From Campylobacterota bacterium (lineage in GTDB: Bacteria; Campylobacterota; Campylobacteria; Campylobacterales; Sulfurospirillaceae), in contig RZYK01000025.1 of the NCBI GenBank assembly GCA_009930355.1, forward strand, positions 1 through 17,014: a stretch of 17,014 nucleotides of DNA, written 5' to 3'. Position numbers and translations under genes: made by a program. Below the pieces are notes generated by a model. It worked only from the letters and a program-made list of their open reading frames with translations. It made no database searches and was not told the origin of the DNA. Positions 6,430-15,200 of this stretch are shown here, piece after piece (position 1 is the stretch's first letter; every line of letters begins with the position of its first letter).

Positions 6430-8238
6430 TTATTGTTTTTCATGGGCTAAAGCACTGGCTTCTGTTTCCGTTAAAATAAGTGCTTCACGTCCCTCTTTAA
6501 GTTCTTTTTTCTCGTGGACAAAGAGAAGTTGTGCGGCTTTGGAAAGTTCTGACGCAATGGTGTAAGCATAGGTCGTATCATTCATCAGTGAGGTTGCCAT
6601 TGTGTAGTTGATTTTATTGGTACGAATAAGATTATCCAGTGATTTATTCGCTGCGATATCATATTTTTGTGTATCAACATGCAGTTTACTGAGGAGTAAA
6701 ATAGCCACATCTTCTTCATCGGTATTGAAAATAAGTTGCATCGTACGTAGATGGCTTATGAGATTTTTACGAATGTGGTTGTACTCAGTTTTAATGTCAC
6801 TGTTGGATGATTCGAGGTATTTAAGCATGTTTTTTTGCATATGTTTTGACGCTTTAAAGGCTTCAACAATGCAAATATTAGCATTTTTAATGGCGACTAA
6901 ATCGTACATGTTTTCTTGTGAAAATTTACCCTGTGCGGTAATGGCAAATGTAATAATCTTGCCATAAATCTCTTTGATATTGCGTTCATAATAGGCATCC
7001 ATATCTACAAAAATCGCTTTATTGCGTTGGTGAATAATTTCATCAACTTCCATGCCCGAGGTGACATCATTTTTATAAATGCTCAGTGCTTGTGCAATAA
7101 TGTCTAGGACATTTTGGTAGAGGTGTTTGGTCTCTTTGATAAGGACTGTGTGCGCACTGATAGGAAAATCAAGCGCACTTTCGTCCAAGTAGATAACATC
7201 ATCTTTTTGATGTAAGTCTTTTTCATAAGGACGAAAAAGGGCATTGAGTAGGGTGACTAGTTGTGTTGTCCATGGAAAAAGAAGCATAATGCCAACTAGA
7301 TTAAAAAAAGTATGAAAAAGTGCTAGTTTTAAGGCATAGTCATCGTTCATAATCCCAATTAAAGAGGCTGTTTCATCAACCAAATAAAGAAAAGGTTGCA
7401 TAAAAATAATCGCTATAAGTGCGCTTACGAGATTAAACAGTAGATGTGCAACCGCAAATTTTTTGCCCTCGTTGTTAGCCGTCAGTGAGCCTAAAAGGGC
7501 GGTAATGGTTGTTCCAACGTTAGAGCCAATAGCAAGAGCAAGGGCATTTTCATAGGTGATTTGAAAAGAGGCGAGTGCGGTGATAATGAGCACTAAGGTT
7601 GCATGGGAGGATTGCATAATAACAGTCGCAACAATACCAATTAAAGTAAAAAGTAAAAGTCCCTGTAGCCCTTGCATGGCATAGTGTGTTACATCAATAT
7701 GTGTTTTAAACGTTTCAAAGCCTTCTTTCATATAAGCAATGCCTAAAAAAAGAAAGCCCAATCCTACCAGAAGGTAGCCGATGCCCTTACTTTTTTTCTC
7801 ATTTTGAAACATCATGATTGTGCCAAAAACGAGCATGGGCATCGCGTAGGTTGCAATGTCCACTTTAAGACCTAATCCTGCAATGAGCCATGCACCTGTG
7901 GTTGTGCCTAAATTAGCCCCAAAGATAATGCCAATACCTTGCGCCAAGGAGATAAGCCCCGCACTAATAAAAGAGATAGAGAGAATAGAAATGAGGGAGC
8001 TTGATTGCATAATGCTGGTGGTGACAATACCAAAAAAGAGACTTTTCGTTACGGTGCTGGTCATGCGTTCTAATAAGCGTTCTAATAAACCACCAATGAA
8101 GGCGCGAAACCCCTCTTCTAGACAGAACATACCAAATAAAAAGATAGCAATGCCTGAACTGATCAGCAAAAGAGTGTGGCTTAATGTAAAGGTATAGGCA
8201 AGAAGAGCCATGACTAAAATGAGTCCAATTCGCTTCAA
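6430..8238 (-). CDS. Na+/phosphate cotransporter family protein with C-terminal PhoU-like domain
   Basis: 602 residues. The N-terminal ~340 form an inverted-repeat membrane domain with the two family signatures in each half: IMQSSS (77-81) with GANLGTT (107-113), and IMQSS (208-211) with GSNVGTT (238-244). These line the Na+ and phosphate sites in NptA/YjbB-like carriers. Residues ~350-600 are soluble and helical, resembling the PhoU-like domain fused to these transporters. It may import or export phosphate; direction is not readable. The start is TTG 8238: AAGGA lies 5-6 bases upstream, whereas the next ATG (codon 10) lacks an RBS and would cut the first membrane segment. First gene of a three-gene operon, divergent from luxS. 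Confidence 0.9.
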   Translation of the reverse strand: MKRIGLILVMALLAYTFTLSHTLLLISSGIAIFLFGMFCLEEGFRAFIGGLLERLLERMTSTVTKSLFFGIVTTSIMQSSSLISILSISFISAGLISLAQGIGIIFGANLGTTTGAWLIAGLGLKVDIATYAMPMLVFGTIMMFQNEKKSKGIGYLLVGLGFLFLGIAYMKEGFETFKTHIDVTHYAMQGLQGLLLFTLIGIVATVIMQSSHATLVLIITALASFQITYENALALAIGSNVGTTITALLGSLTANNEGKKFAVAHLLFNLVSALIAIIFMQPFLYLVDETASLIGIMNDDYALKLALFHTFFNLVGIMLLFPWTTQLVTLLNALFRPYEKDLHQKDDVIYLDESALDFPISAHTVLIKETKHLYQNVLDIIAQALSIYKNDVTSGMEVDEIIHQRNKAIFVDMDAYYERNIKEIYGKIITFAITAQGKFSQENMYDLVAIKNANICIVEAFKASKHMQKNMLKYLESSNSDIKTEYNHIRKNLISHLRTMQLIFNTDEEDVAILLLSKLHVDTQKYDIAANKSLDNLIRTNKINYTMATSLMNDTTYAYTIASELSKAAQLLFVHEKKELKEGREALILTETEASALAHEKQ

Positions 8239-8246
8239 ATTTTTCC

Positions 8247-8258
8247 TTTACATGTAAA
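8247..8258. repeat. TTTACATGTAAA palindrome in the leader of the Na/Pi cotransporter gene
   Basis: On the minus strand the palindrome runs straight into the Shine-Dalgarno (TTTACATGTAAAGGA) of the TTG-started transporter gene, so its 3' end supplies part of the ribosome binding site. Confidence 0.85.
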
Positions 8259-8273
8259 ACTAGAGAGCAAAAT

Positions 8274-8279
8274 ATTGTA
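8274..8279 (-). promoter_or_regulatory. Possible -10 of the Na/Pi cotransporter operon
   Basis: Minus-strand TACAAT (complement of 8274-8279), 35 bases before the TTG start. It lies back to back with the luxS -10, so the two promoters share about 40 bases. Confidence 0.4.
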
Positions 8280-8281
8280 CA

Positions 8282-8318
8282 CTTTTTTTGCTATAATCCA
8301 TGCAAAAAAGGATGAAAA
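8282..8318 (+). promoter_or_regulatory. luxS promoter and RBS
   Basis: A T7 tract leads into TTGCTATAAT, giving a consensus -10 TATAAT at 8292-8297 with no convincing -35. A Shine-Dalgarno AAGGATG follows, and ATG is at 8319. Confidence 0.7.
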
Positions 8319-8825
8319 ATGCCATTACTAGATAGTTTCTGTGTCGATCACGTCAAAATGCCTGCCCCTGCTGTGCGTCTTGCTAAAACAATGAAAACAC
8401 CTAAAGGGGATGATATTAGTGTCTTTGATTTGCGTTTTTGTAAACCCAATCAAGAGATTCTTCCTGAAAAAGGGATTCATACCTTAGAGCATCTCTTTGC
8501 AGGCTTTATGCGCACGCATCTCAATGGTAATGGTGTGGAAATTATTGATATTTCTCCGATGGGATGTCGTACGGGATTTTATATGAGTCTGATTGGAACA
8601 CCCGCTCCTCAACACGTCGTTGAGGCATGGAAAGCATCGATGGAAGATATTTTACATGTAAAGAGTGAATCTGATATTCCAGAGCTTAATATCTATCAAT
8701 GCGGAACGTATCAGATGCATTCTTTAGCAGAAGCCCATAAAATTGCCTCAAATATTCTAGCCAAAGGGATTGGGGTGATGGACAATGAGGCGTTAAAATT
8801 GGATGTAAAAAACCTTCATCTTTAG
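8319..8825 (+). CDS. luxS: S-ribosylhomocysteine lyase (autoinducer-2 synthesis)
   Basis: Cleaves S-ribosylhomocysteine to homocysteine and DPD, the precursor of autoinducer-2, and completes the activated methyl cycle in the cytoplasm. 168 residues, full length for the family. The metal site is H54 and H58 in HTLEH plus C128 in YQCGTY; E57 is the catalytic base and C83 in SPMGCRTGFY the catalytic cysteine. MPLLDSFCVDHVKMPAPAVR is a typical N-terminus. The promoter is its own. The downstream sstT gene is 70 bases away and may have its own -10. Codons 112-115 (LHVK) contain one copy of the repeated palindrome. No SAM/SAH riboswitch is visible in the short leader. Confidence 0.98.
   Translation: MPLLDSFCVDHVKMPAPAVRLAKTMKTPKGDDISVFDLRFCKPNQEILPEKGIHTLEHLFAGFMRTHLNGNGVEIIDISPMGCRTGFYMSLIGTPAPQHVVEAWKASMEDILHVKSESDIPELNIYQCGTYQMHSLAEAHKIASNILAKGIGVMDNEALKLDVKNLHL
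8651..8662. repeat. TTTACATGTAAA palindrome, coding copy in luxS
   Basis: Perfect 12-base palindrome, read as Leu-His-Val-Lys (residues 112-115), away from the catalytic motifs. Confidence 0.85.
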
Positions 8826-8852
8826 TTTAAGAGGCTCTAAGAACTTTTTAAC

Positions 8853-8858
8853 TACAAT
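8853..8858 (+). promoter_or_regulatory. Possible -10 of sstT
   Basis: TACAAT preceded by a T-rich stretch (CTTTTTAAC), 37 bases before the chosen sstT start. Read-through from luxS is equally possible, as no terminator is evident between them. Confidence 0.4.
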
Positions 8859-8895
8859 CTAATTTTTAAGATTCAATTTGAATAAAGGTGTGAGA

Positions 8896-10101
8896 ATGGA
8901 GCGTTTAGTTTCACGGTATAAACAGAGCAATCTGATTGTTCTTATTTTAATGGGTATGGTGCTAGGAGTGGTTATTGCTATGATTTCTCCAAGTGCTGCC
9001 ATGGCGGTTTCAATTTTAGGTAAATTGTTTGTAGGGGCACTTAAGGCGGTTGCGCCTGTTTTGGTTCTTATTTTGGTTTCAACAGCCATTGCGACCAAAG
9101 AAGTAGGGGCTCAAACCAACATTAAGTCCATTATTATCATGTATGCTATTGGTACGTTTTTAGCTGCATTGGCTGCTGTGATTGTCAGTTTTTCGTTTCC
9201 TGTGAGTTTGGTTCTTGTCAATCCAGAAGCTGCTTTAACGCCACCGCAAAGCATTGTGGGGGTTATTAAAGGGTTTGTGGTCAGTATGGTTGACAATCCT
9301 ATTAATGCATTGGCTAAGGGTAATTATATTGGAGTACTTACGTGGGCAGTGGCTGCTGGTATTGCATTACATCATAGCAGTAAACAGACTAAAGCAGTGA
9401 TGCAAGACATCAGCAATGCCATGACAAAAATCGTTCAAGGTGTTATTTCATTGGCTCCATTTGGTATTTTGGGTTTAGTCGCTGAAACCTTTGCCGAGAC
9501 TGGTTTTACAGCGCTTCTAGGGTATGGAAAACTTTTGGTGCTTTTAGTCGGTACTATGTTGTTTGTAGCGTTGGTCATTAACCCTTTATTGGTTTTTTTG
9601 AAAACCAAAAGCAATCCGTATCCTTTGGTGCTTATGTGTTTAAAAGAGAGTGGCGTCACAGCGTTTTTCACCAGAAGCTCTGCGGCAAATATTCCTGTGA
9701 ATATGGCATTGTGTAAAAAATTAGGATTGCATGAAGATACGTATTCTATCTCTATTCCTTTGGGTGCAACGGCCAATATGGCAGGCGCTGCGGTTACCAT
9801 TACCATTTTAACCTTAGCTACCGTGCATACTTTAGGGATTTCAGTGGATTTACCCACGGCTTTACTCTTAAGCGTGCTTGCGAGTGTTTCAGCCGCTGGT
9901 GTTTCAGGTGTTGCGGGTGGTTCTTTGCTTCTGATTCCTTTGGCGTGCGGTCTTTTTGGCATTAGCGATGAGATTGCCATGCAAGTGGTTGCTGTTGGTT
10001 TCTTAATTGGTGTGGTTCAAGACTCCACTGAAACAGCGCTAAATAGCTCAACGGATGTTGTCTTTACCGCCGCATGTTCGGATGCATCTGTTAAATTATA
10101 A
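8896..10101 (+). CDS. sstT: Serine/threonine:Na+ symporter SstT
   Basis: Imports L-serine and L-threonine with Na+ across the inner membrane (DAACS family, GltPh-like fold). 401 residues from ATG 8896, chosen over an in-frame TTG at 8878 because AAAGG (8884-8888) lies 7 bases before it. LFVGALKAVAPVLVL, TKSNPYPLVLMCLKESGVTAF, SSAANIPVNM, LGATANMAGAA and SAAGVSGVAGGSLLLIPLA match the SstT signatures, including the serine-rich hairpin and the NMxG-type cation motif. It has about eight membrane helices and two re-entrant loops. Serine feeds pyruvate and one-carbon metabolism, which would fit neighbouring LuxS and NifJ, but that link is inference. It converges on the YhbP-like gene with only a 14-base gap. 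Confidence 0.95.
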   Translation: MERLVSRYKQSNLIVLILMGMVLGVVIAMISPSAAMAVSILGKLFVGALKAVAPVLVLILVSTAIATKEVGAQTNIKSIIIMYAIGTFLAALAAVIVSFSFPVSLVLVNPEAALTPPQSIVGVIKGFVVSMVDNPINALAKGNYIGVLTWAVAAGIALHHSSKQTKAVMQDISNAMTKIVQGVISLAPFGILGLVAETFAETGFTALLGYGKLLVLLVGTMLFVALVINPLLVFLKTKSNPYPLVLMCLKESGVTAFFTRSSAANIPVNMALCKKLGLHEDTYSISIPLGATANMAGAAVTITILTLATVHTLGISVDLPTALLLSVLASVSAAGVSGVAGGSLLLIPLACGLFGISDEIAMQVVAVGFLIGVVQDSTETALNSSTDVVFTAACSDASVKL

Positions 10102-10103
10102 TC

Positions 10104-10115
10104 TTTACATGTAAA
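10104..10115. repeat. TTTACATGTAAA palindrome between convergent sstT and yhbP-like stops
   Basis: Occupies almost exactly the 14-base gap between TAA of sstT (ends 10101) and the minus-strand TAG (10116-10118). Confidence 0.88.
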
Positions 10116-10544
10116 CTAGTTTGGCGAGGTATTGGAGGCAAAAAACTCCAATTTCTTGCCAAAACCTAGGGTGTTATCCGTAAATTTTAAATAGCTAATA
10201 TGAATGCTCCAAAGGCTCGGTCGCATCGCTAGAGCATAAGGAAAGCGTTTAAGATAAGCCCTTTTTTCCTTTTCAGTAGCTTCTTGAAAAATCCCTGTAA
10301 ATTGCACCCCTTGAATTTTTCCCACAATTTTTGTTTCTAAAGCGATGCTGCCTGCTACTTTTTCATTGGCTAAAGCTTCTTTGCCATGACGTGTTTTTTG
10401 GACATCTGTAGCAATAATCAAGGCAGGTACGCTTTCTATAAACGCATAAAAACAAGAAGCACAATAGGGCTGATTGTTGCAAGAAGTTGCTAAGCTTAAG
10501 AGATGATGTTTTTTAATAAAGGCACTAATAATAGGCTCTAGCAA
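10116..10544 (-). CDS. yhbP: YhbP-like (UPF0306) FMN-binding split-barrel family protein
   Basis: 142 residues, like E. coli YhbP. Shared motifs are KTRHG (50-54), KVAGSI, GKIQGVQFTGIF, KRFPYA, and the C-terminal signature LKFTDNTLGFGKK (119-131). The fold resembles pyridoxamine 5'-phosphate oxidase; no biochemical activity can be assigned and flavin binding is family inference. Cys22, Cys28 and Cys31 are close together. The start appears to be TTG 10544, with AAGGA 7 bases upstream and no in-frame ATG nearby that keeps the N-terminus. It lies 27 bases after the hemerythrin gene on the same strand, probably one operon, with the palindrome in the gap. Confidence 0.85.
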   Translation of the reverse strand: MLEPIISAFIKKHHLLSLATSCNNQPYCASCFYAFIESVPALIIATDVQKTRHGKEALANEKVAGSIALETKIVGKIQGVQFTGIFQEATEKEKRAYLKRFPYALAMRPSLWSIHISYLKFTDNTLGFGKKLEFFASNTSPN

Positions 10545-10556
10545 GAGGTTTTCCTT

Positions 10557-10568
10557 TTTACATGTAAA
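10557..10568. repeat. TTTACATGTAAA palindrome between hemerythrin and yhbP-like genes
   Basis: Lies within an apparent minus-strand operon, just before the AAGGA of the TTG-started yhbP-like gene. The layout is the same as upstream of the Na/Pi cotransporter gene. Confidence 0.85.
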
Positions 10569-10571
10569 GAT

Positions 10572-10997
10572 TTAGTGTAGCGATTTGAACTCGTTTTCAT
10601 CCAGCGTGATGCTTTTACGCCACGCTTCGATTTTCAGGTCATTTTCCAAAATATGTTCCATCAGCCATTTTTGAGAAATAAATTTCATTTTCTCTTGCAA
10701 CCCTTCTATGCTTTTTTCTTCCTTGAGGATTTTATTCATCCCTTCAATAATACTGTGATGCATCTTTTGATGTTTGATAAAAAGGGGATAATGCAGGCTT
10801 TGCATGTACGCCTCCTCTTCTTTAAAATGTTTAGCCATGTAGTCATAAAATGCTTTAAAGAGCTTAGAAAGCTCTGCTTTAGTCGAAGTTGCAGGATTGA
10901 GTGCATGTACCGCATTAGCCAGGGTGAAAAGCTCTTGATGTTGGGCATCAAGAACTTCATGGCGTAAAGAGAAACGTTCACTCCACTCTAAAATCAT
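10572..10997 (-). CDS. Bacteriohemerythrin
   Basis: Single-domain hemerythrin, 141 residues from ATG 10997. All diiron ligands are present: H20 (DAQHQELF), H57 and E61 (KHFKEEE), H76 and H80 (KHQKMHH), H115 and D120 (EHILEND). It binds O2 reversibly and could store, deliver or sense oxygen in the cytoplasm. An upstream in-frame ATG at 11027 would add ten residues but has no Shine-Dalgarno; ATG 10997 has AAAGG upstream, begins with the usual MILEWSE, and a TAGAAT -10 (complement of 11028-11033) would start transcription downstream of 11027. It has a ~20-residue C-terminal tail beyond the four-helix bundle. First gene of a likely pair with the YhbP-like gene; divergent from the efflux operon. 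Confidence 0.93.
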   Translation of the reverse strand: MILEWSERFSLRHEVLDAQHQELFTLANAVHALNPATSTKAELSKLFKAFYDYMAKHFKEEEAYMQSLHYPLFIKHQKMHHSIIEGMNKILKEEKSIEGLQEKMKFISQKWLMEHILENDLKIEAWRKSITLDENEFKSLH

Positions 10998-11027
10998 TGG
11001 GTATGCCTTTGAAACTGTTTTGTGCAT

Positions 11028-11033
11028 ATTCTA
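11028..11033 (-). promoter_or_regulatory. Possible -10 of the hemerythrin gene
   Basis: Minus-strand TAGAAT (complement of 11028-11033), with a TTGCGA about 19 bases upstream as a poor -35. Confidence 0.4.
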
Positions 11034-11062
11034 GCATGGTTTTCTTGTTTTCTCGCAAGGTT

Positions 11063-11107
11063 TTGTTAACGAAAATGGAGTAGAATGTCACACATATTTT
11101 CGAAGGA
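11063..11107 (+). promoter_or_regulatory. Probable control region of the RND efflux operon
   Basis: A -10-like TAGAAT (11081-11086) and a Shine-Dalgarno AAGGA (11103-11107) lie before ATG 11114. An imperfect palindrome centred on GTTAAC (11065-11070, with T and A flanks) is upstream of the -10 and could be an operator. No regulator gene is adjacent. Confidence 0.4.
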
Positions 11108-11113
11108 ATCATC

Positions 11114-12253
11114 ATGATGTTACAGCGACTTACACCTCTTCTTTTCCTTTTCCCTCTCTTATTTGTGGGATGTACGCAAGAAGTAACCACAACTAAAAAA
11201 ACAACCCAAGTCACCGTAGGTGCTTACAGCGTAGGTGCACAAAGTATTACGCTTGAGCGAGAACTCTCTGGAAGAACCAAAGCTTCTAAAAGTGCTGAGA
11301 TTCGACCACAAATTAGTGGCATTATTAAAGAGAGACTTTTTAAAGAGGGTGATCTTGTGAAACAAGGTGCAGTGTTGTACGCCATTGATGATGCGAGTTA
11401 TCATGCCGCTTATGACGAAGCAAAAGCAACCCTTGCCAATGCTGAGGCGAGCGTGGAGAGTGCCCGTTTAAAATATGAGCGTTACGCAGACCTTGTAAAG
11501 GTTGAGGGTGTTTCCAAGCAAGATATGGAAGATGCTAAAACAGCGTATCTTCAAGCCGTTGCGAATGTAGAGGCAAAGAAAGCGGCGTTGCAAAGCGCTC
11601 GTATTGATTTGGACTACACGAAAATCAAAGCGCCGATTAGCGGGCGCATTGGTATCTCAAGCGTGACAGAAGGCGCCTTAGTTACGGCTAATCAAACCAC
11701 CGCATTAGCGACCATTCGAGCTCTTGATCTTGTTTTTGTGGACATTACCCAATCCAGCGCTCAGCTCTTAAAACTTCGTACCTTACTCTCACAACAAGGG
11801 GTAAGCAAAGGCAATACAAAGCTCTCTTTAAAACTCGAAGATGGCACACTTTATGCGCATAAAGGGATTTTACAGTTTCAAGAAGTATCTGTTGATGAAG
11901 GCACAGGCTCTGTCACTCTTCGTGCGATTTTTCCCAATCCTGATGGCGTTTTATTGCCCGGGATGTATGTGCGAAGCATCATGGAAGAGGCGGTCTTAGA
12001 GAAAGCGATTTTAGTTCCACAACAAGGGATTTCTCGTGATCCAAAAGGCAATGCTACTGCTATGGTACTCTCTGCTGAGAATAAAATTGAAACACGCAAA
12101 GTGCAAACGCAAAGAGCGATTGGGGATAAATGGTTGATTCAATCGGGCTTAAATGTTGGAGATCGTTTGGTGGTTGAGGGCATCAACAAGGTTAAAACGG
12201 GTGATAGCGTTGTTGTGGTTGATGTGACTCAAAGCTTAGGTAAAGCACAATGA
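11114..12253 (+). CDS. RND efflux periplasmic adaptor (membrane fusion lipoprotein), AcrA/MexA/CmeA-like
   Basis: Links the inner-membrane pump to the outer-membrane channel. 379 residues. Signal and lipobox are LLFVGC with C20 as the lipid anchor, typical of AcrA/MexA. The lipoyl half-motifs are RPQISGIIKERLFKEGDLVKQG (about 65-85) and DYTKIKAPISGRIG (about 170-185), flanking an alpha-helical hairpin with long Ala/Glu/Lys-rich helices (about 92-165). The beta-barrel and membrane-proximal domains follow (VSVDEGTGSVTLRAIFPNPDGVLLPGMYV, ILVPQQGISRD). ATG 11114 is used because AAGGA is 6 bases upstream; ATG 11117 is also possible. It overlaps the pump gene by 4 bases (ATGA), so the two are translationally coupled. 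Confidence 0.95.
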   Translation: MMLQRLTPLLFLFPLLFVGCTQEVTTTKKTTQVTVGAYSVGAQSITLERELSGRTKASKSAEIRPQISGIIKERLFKEGDLVKQGAVLYAIDDASYHAAYDEAKATLANAEASVESARLKYERYADLVKVEGVSKQDMEDAKTAYLQAVANVEAKKAALQSARIDLDYTKIKAPISGRIGISSVTEGALVTANQTTALATIRALDLVFVDITQSSAQLLKLRTLLSQQGVSKGNTKLSLKLEDGTLYAHKGILQFQEVSVDEGTGSVTLRAIFPNPDGVLLPGMYVRSIMEEAVLEKAILVPQQGISRDPKGNATAMVLSAENKIETRKVQTQRAIGDKWLIQSGLNVGDRLVVEGINKVKTGDSVVVVDVTQSLGKAQ

Positions 12254-15200
12254 TCGCTCACTTTTTTATCCATAGACCTATTTTCGCATGGGTTATTTCC
12301 ATTGTGATTATGCTCACAGGTGTTGGGTCTATTTTGAATTTACCTGTGGAGCAGTACCCCGATATTGCGCCGCCTTCCATTCGTATTGATACGACCTATA
12401 CAGGCGCTTCGGCTGAAACGGTTGAAAACAGTGTGGTGCAGATTATTGAACAGCAACTCACAGGACTGGATGGTCTTTTGTATTTTTCATCCAGCAGTAG
12501 TTCTGCAGGAACCGCACGTATTGATGTCACCTTTGAAAAAGGAACCGATGCCGATACGGCTCAAGTTCAAGTGCAAAATAAAGTCGCTCAAGTGACCACA
12601 CGTTTGCCTAAAGCGGTTCAAGACGAGGGTGTGCGTGTCACCAAGGCACAGAGTGACTTTTTGATGATTCTCTCTTTGTACGACACGAGCAATACCCGCA
12701 CTTCTGTGGATGTAGCGGATTATCTTTTAAGTACCATTCAAGACCCTATTGCACGGCTTGAAGGTGTGGGAACCGTTCAGGTTTTTGGTGCGCAGTATGC
12801 GATGCGTATTTGGCTTGACCCGTACAAACTAGCTTCGTATAGCCTGATGCCCTCAGATGTGAGCAGTGCGGTGAGTGCGCAGAACGTGCAAGTCTCCGCA
12901 GGAAGCATTGGGGCATTGCCGAGTGCATCTGATCAGCAACTCAATGCAACGGTCACTGCCAAATCTCAATACCAAACACCCGAGCAGTTCGAAAATATTA
13001 TTGTCAAAAGCGATAGCAATGGAGCGATTGTTCGTCTCAAAGATGTCGCAAGAGTGGAGTTAGGCAGCGAGAGTTATAAAAACATTACCCGACTCAATGG
13101 CTATCCAGCCGCAGGTCTTGCAGTGATGTTGGCTCCTAGTGCCAATGCGCTTTCAACGGCGGATCGTGTTAAATCCACGATTGCTAAGATGAAATCCTCT
13201 ATGCCTGAGGGATACGAAGTTGCCTATCCTCGTGATAGTACGCAATTTATTCGTATTTCCATTGAAGAAGTCGTTAAAACTCTTTTTGAGGCGATTCTTT
13301 TAGTCATTGTGGTGATGTTTGTTTTCTTGCAAAACTGGAGAGCGACGCTCATTCCTGCGATTGCGGTGCCTGTTGTTCTTTTGGGAACGTTTGGGGTGTT
13401 AGAGATTTTTGGTTACTCCATTAATACGCTGACGATGTTTGGTATCGTACTTTCTATTGGTCTTTTAGTGGACGATGCGATTGTTGTCGTGGAAAATGTG
13501 GAGCGTATTATGCGTGAAGAGAAACTCTCCGCTATGGAAGCAACCGAGAAATCAATGAAAGAGATTACCAGTGCGCTTATCGGTATTGCCACCGTTCTCT
13601 CTGCCGTTTTTCTTCCCATGGCATTTTTTAGTGGTTCTACGGGAGTCATTTATCGTCAATTCTCGATTACCATTGTCTCTTCGATGGTGCTCTCCGTGAT
13701 TGTGGCATTGACCTTGACACCTGCTTTATGTGCTTCTTTGCTCAAACCGCATGAAGCAGTAGAACACAAAGGTTTTTTTGGGTGGTTTAACCGTATGTTT
13801 GATGCTTCCATTGAGCGGTATAAAATGAGTGTGGGAAGTGTTATCGCAAAGCCGATTCGTTGGATGGTGGTCTATGGCATCATCGCTTCTGTGATGGCGT
13901 TTTTAATTTTGCGACTGCCCACAGGATTTTTACCCGATGAAGACCAAGGGAACATTATGGTGCAAACGAGCCTTCCTGAGGGAGCTTCCTACAAGCGTAC
14001 CAATGAAGTTGCTCGTGAAATTGAGCGTTATTTTTTAGGTCAAGAGAGCAACAATACCGAAGCCATTTTTACGATTTCAGGATTTAACTTTAGTGGTAGC
14101 GGTCAAAATGCGGGTATGGCGTTTGTGGCATTGAAAGATTGGGATGAGCGAAAAGGTATTGCCAATCGTTCCGATATGATTGCCTCTCGTGCAACTCAAA
14201 ATCTCTCTCGTGTGCGTGATGCACGAGTCTATTCGCTCAATCCTCCTTCCATTCGTGGACTAGGGCAGAGCAATGGGTTTACTTTTCAGCTTCAAGGTTT
14301 AGCAGGAACGGATAGAGAAACGCTTAAAGGGCTTAAAGATACCTTTGTGCGTTCAGTGCAACAAGATAGCCTTTTTACGTCAGTACGTTTGGGAAGTTTA
14401 GGCGAAACACCACAATTACATGTAAAGATTGATGAGGATAAAGCGGTGGCATTAGGGCTTTCACTCTCTGAGATTGATAGTACACTGAGTTTTGCGTGGG
14501 CGGGAAAATATGTCAACGACTTTGTGGATCGTGGTCGGGTCAAAAAAGTCTATGTACAAGGGGATGCTCCTTTTCGCTCAAAGCCTGAAGATTTGGATCT
14601 GTGGTATGTTCAAAATAATAACAATGGTATGACCCCTTTTTCTGCCTTTGCAACGACCTATTGGAGTTATGGAGCGCAAAGCCTAACCCGATACAATGGT
14701 TTAGCATCGTATGAAATCCAAGGTGCAGCAGCGCATGGTATCAGCTCAGGTGTAGCCATGGATAAAATGGAAGCGTTGCAAGAAGCCTTGCCTGTGGGTA
14801 CCAGTTATGCGTGGAGTGGGCTTTCGTATCAGGAGCGTTTATCGAGCGGTCAAACTATGAAGCTCTATGCGCTCTCCATTTTGGTGGTCTTTTTATGTTT
14901 AGCGGCGTTGTATGAGAGTTGGTCGGTGCCCTTCTCTGTCCTTTTGGTTATTCCTTTGGGTATTTTTGGTTCGGTTTTGGCGGCGTTTATGCGAGATTTG
15001 AACAACGATGTCTATTTTCAAGTAGCCCTTCTTACGACCATCGGTCTCTCCTCGAAAAATGCTATTTTGATTGTTGAGTTTGCAGAGATGGCTTACAATC
15101 AAGGCAAAGGATTGGTCGAGGCGGCGATTGAGGGTGCGAAGCTGAGACTTCGACCGATTTTAATGACCTCTTTAGCCTTTATCGCAGGCGTTTTACCTTT

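Noticed and set aside
8859..9980. Long antisense open frames opposite sstT
   Set aside because: They lie wholly opposite a well-recognised transporter gene, have no Shine-Dalgarno and low-complexity Ala/Thr/Ile composition, so they are frame shadows.
10998..11027. Upstream ATG 11027 as the hemerythrin start
   Set aside because: It has no Shine-Dalgarno and probably lies at or before the transcription start; ATG 10997 has AAAGG and the family-typical N-terminus.
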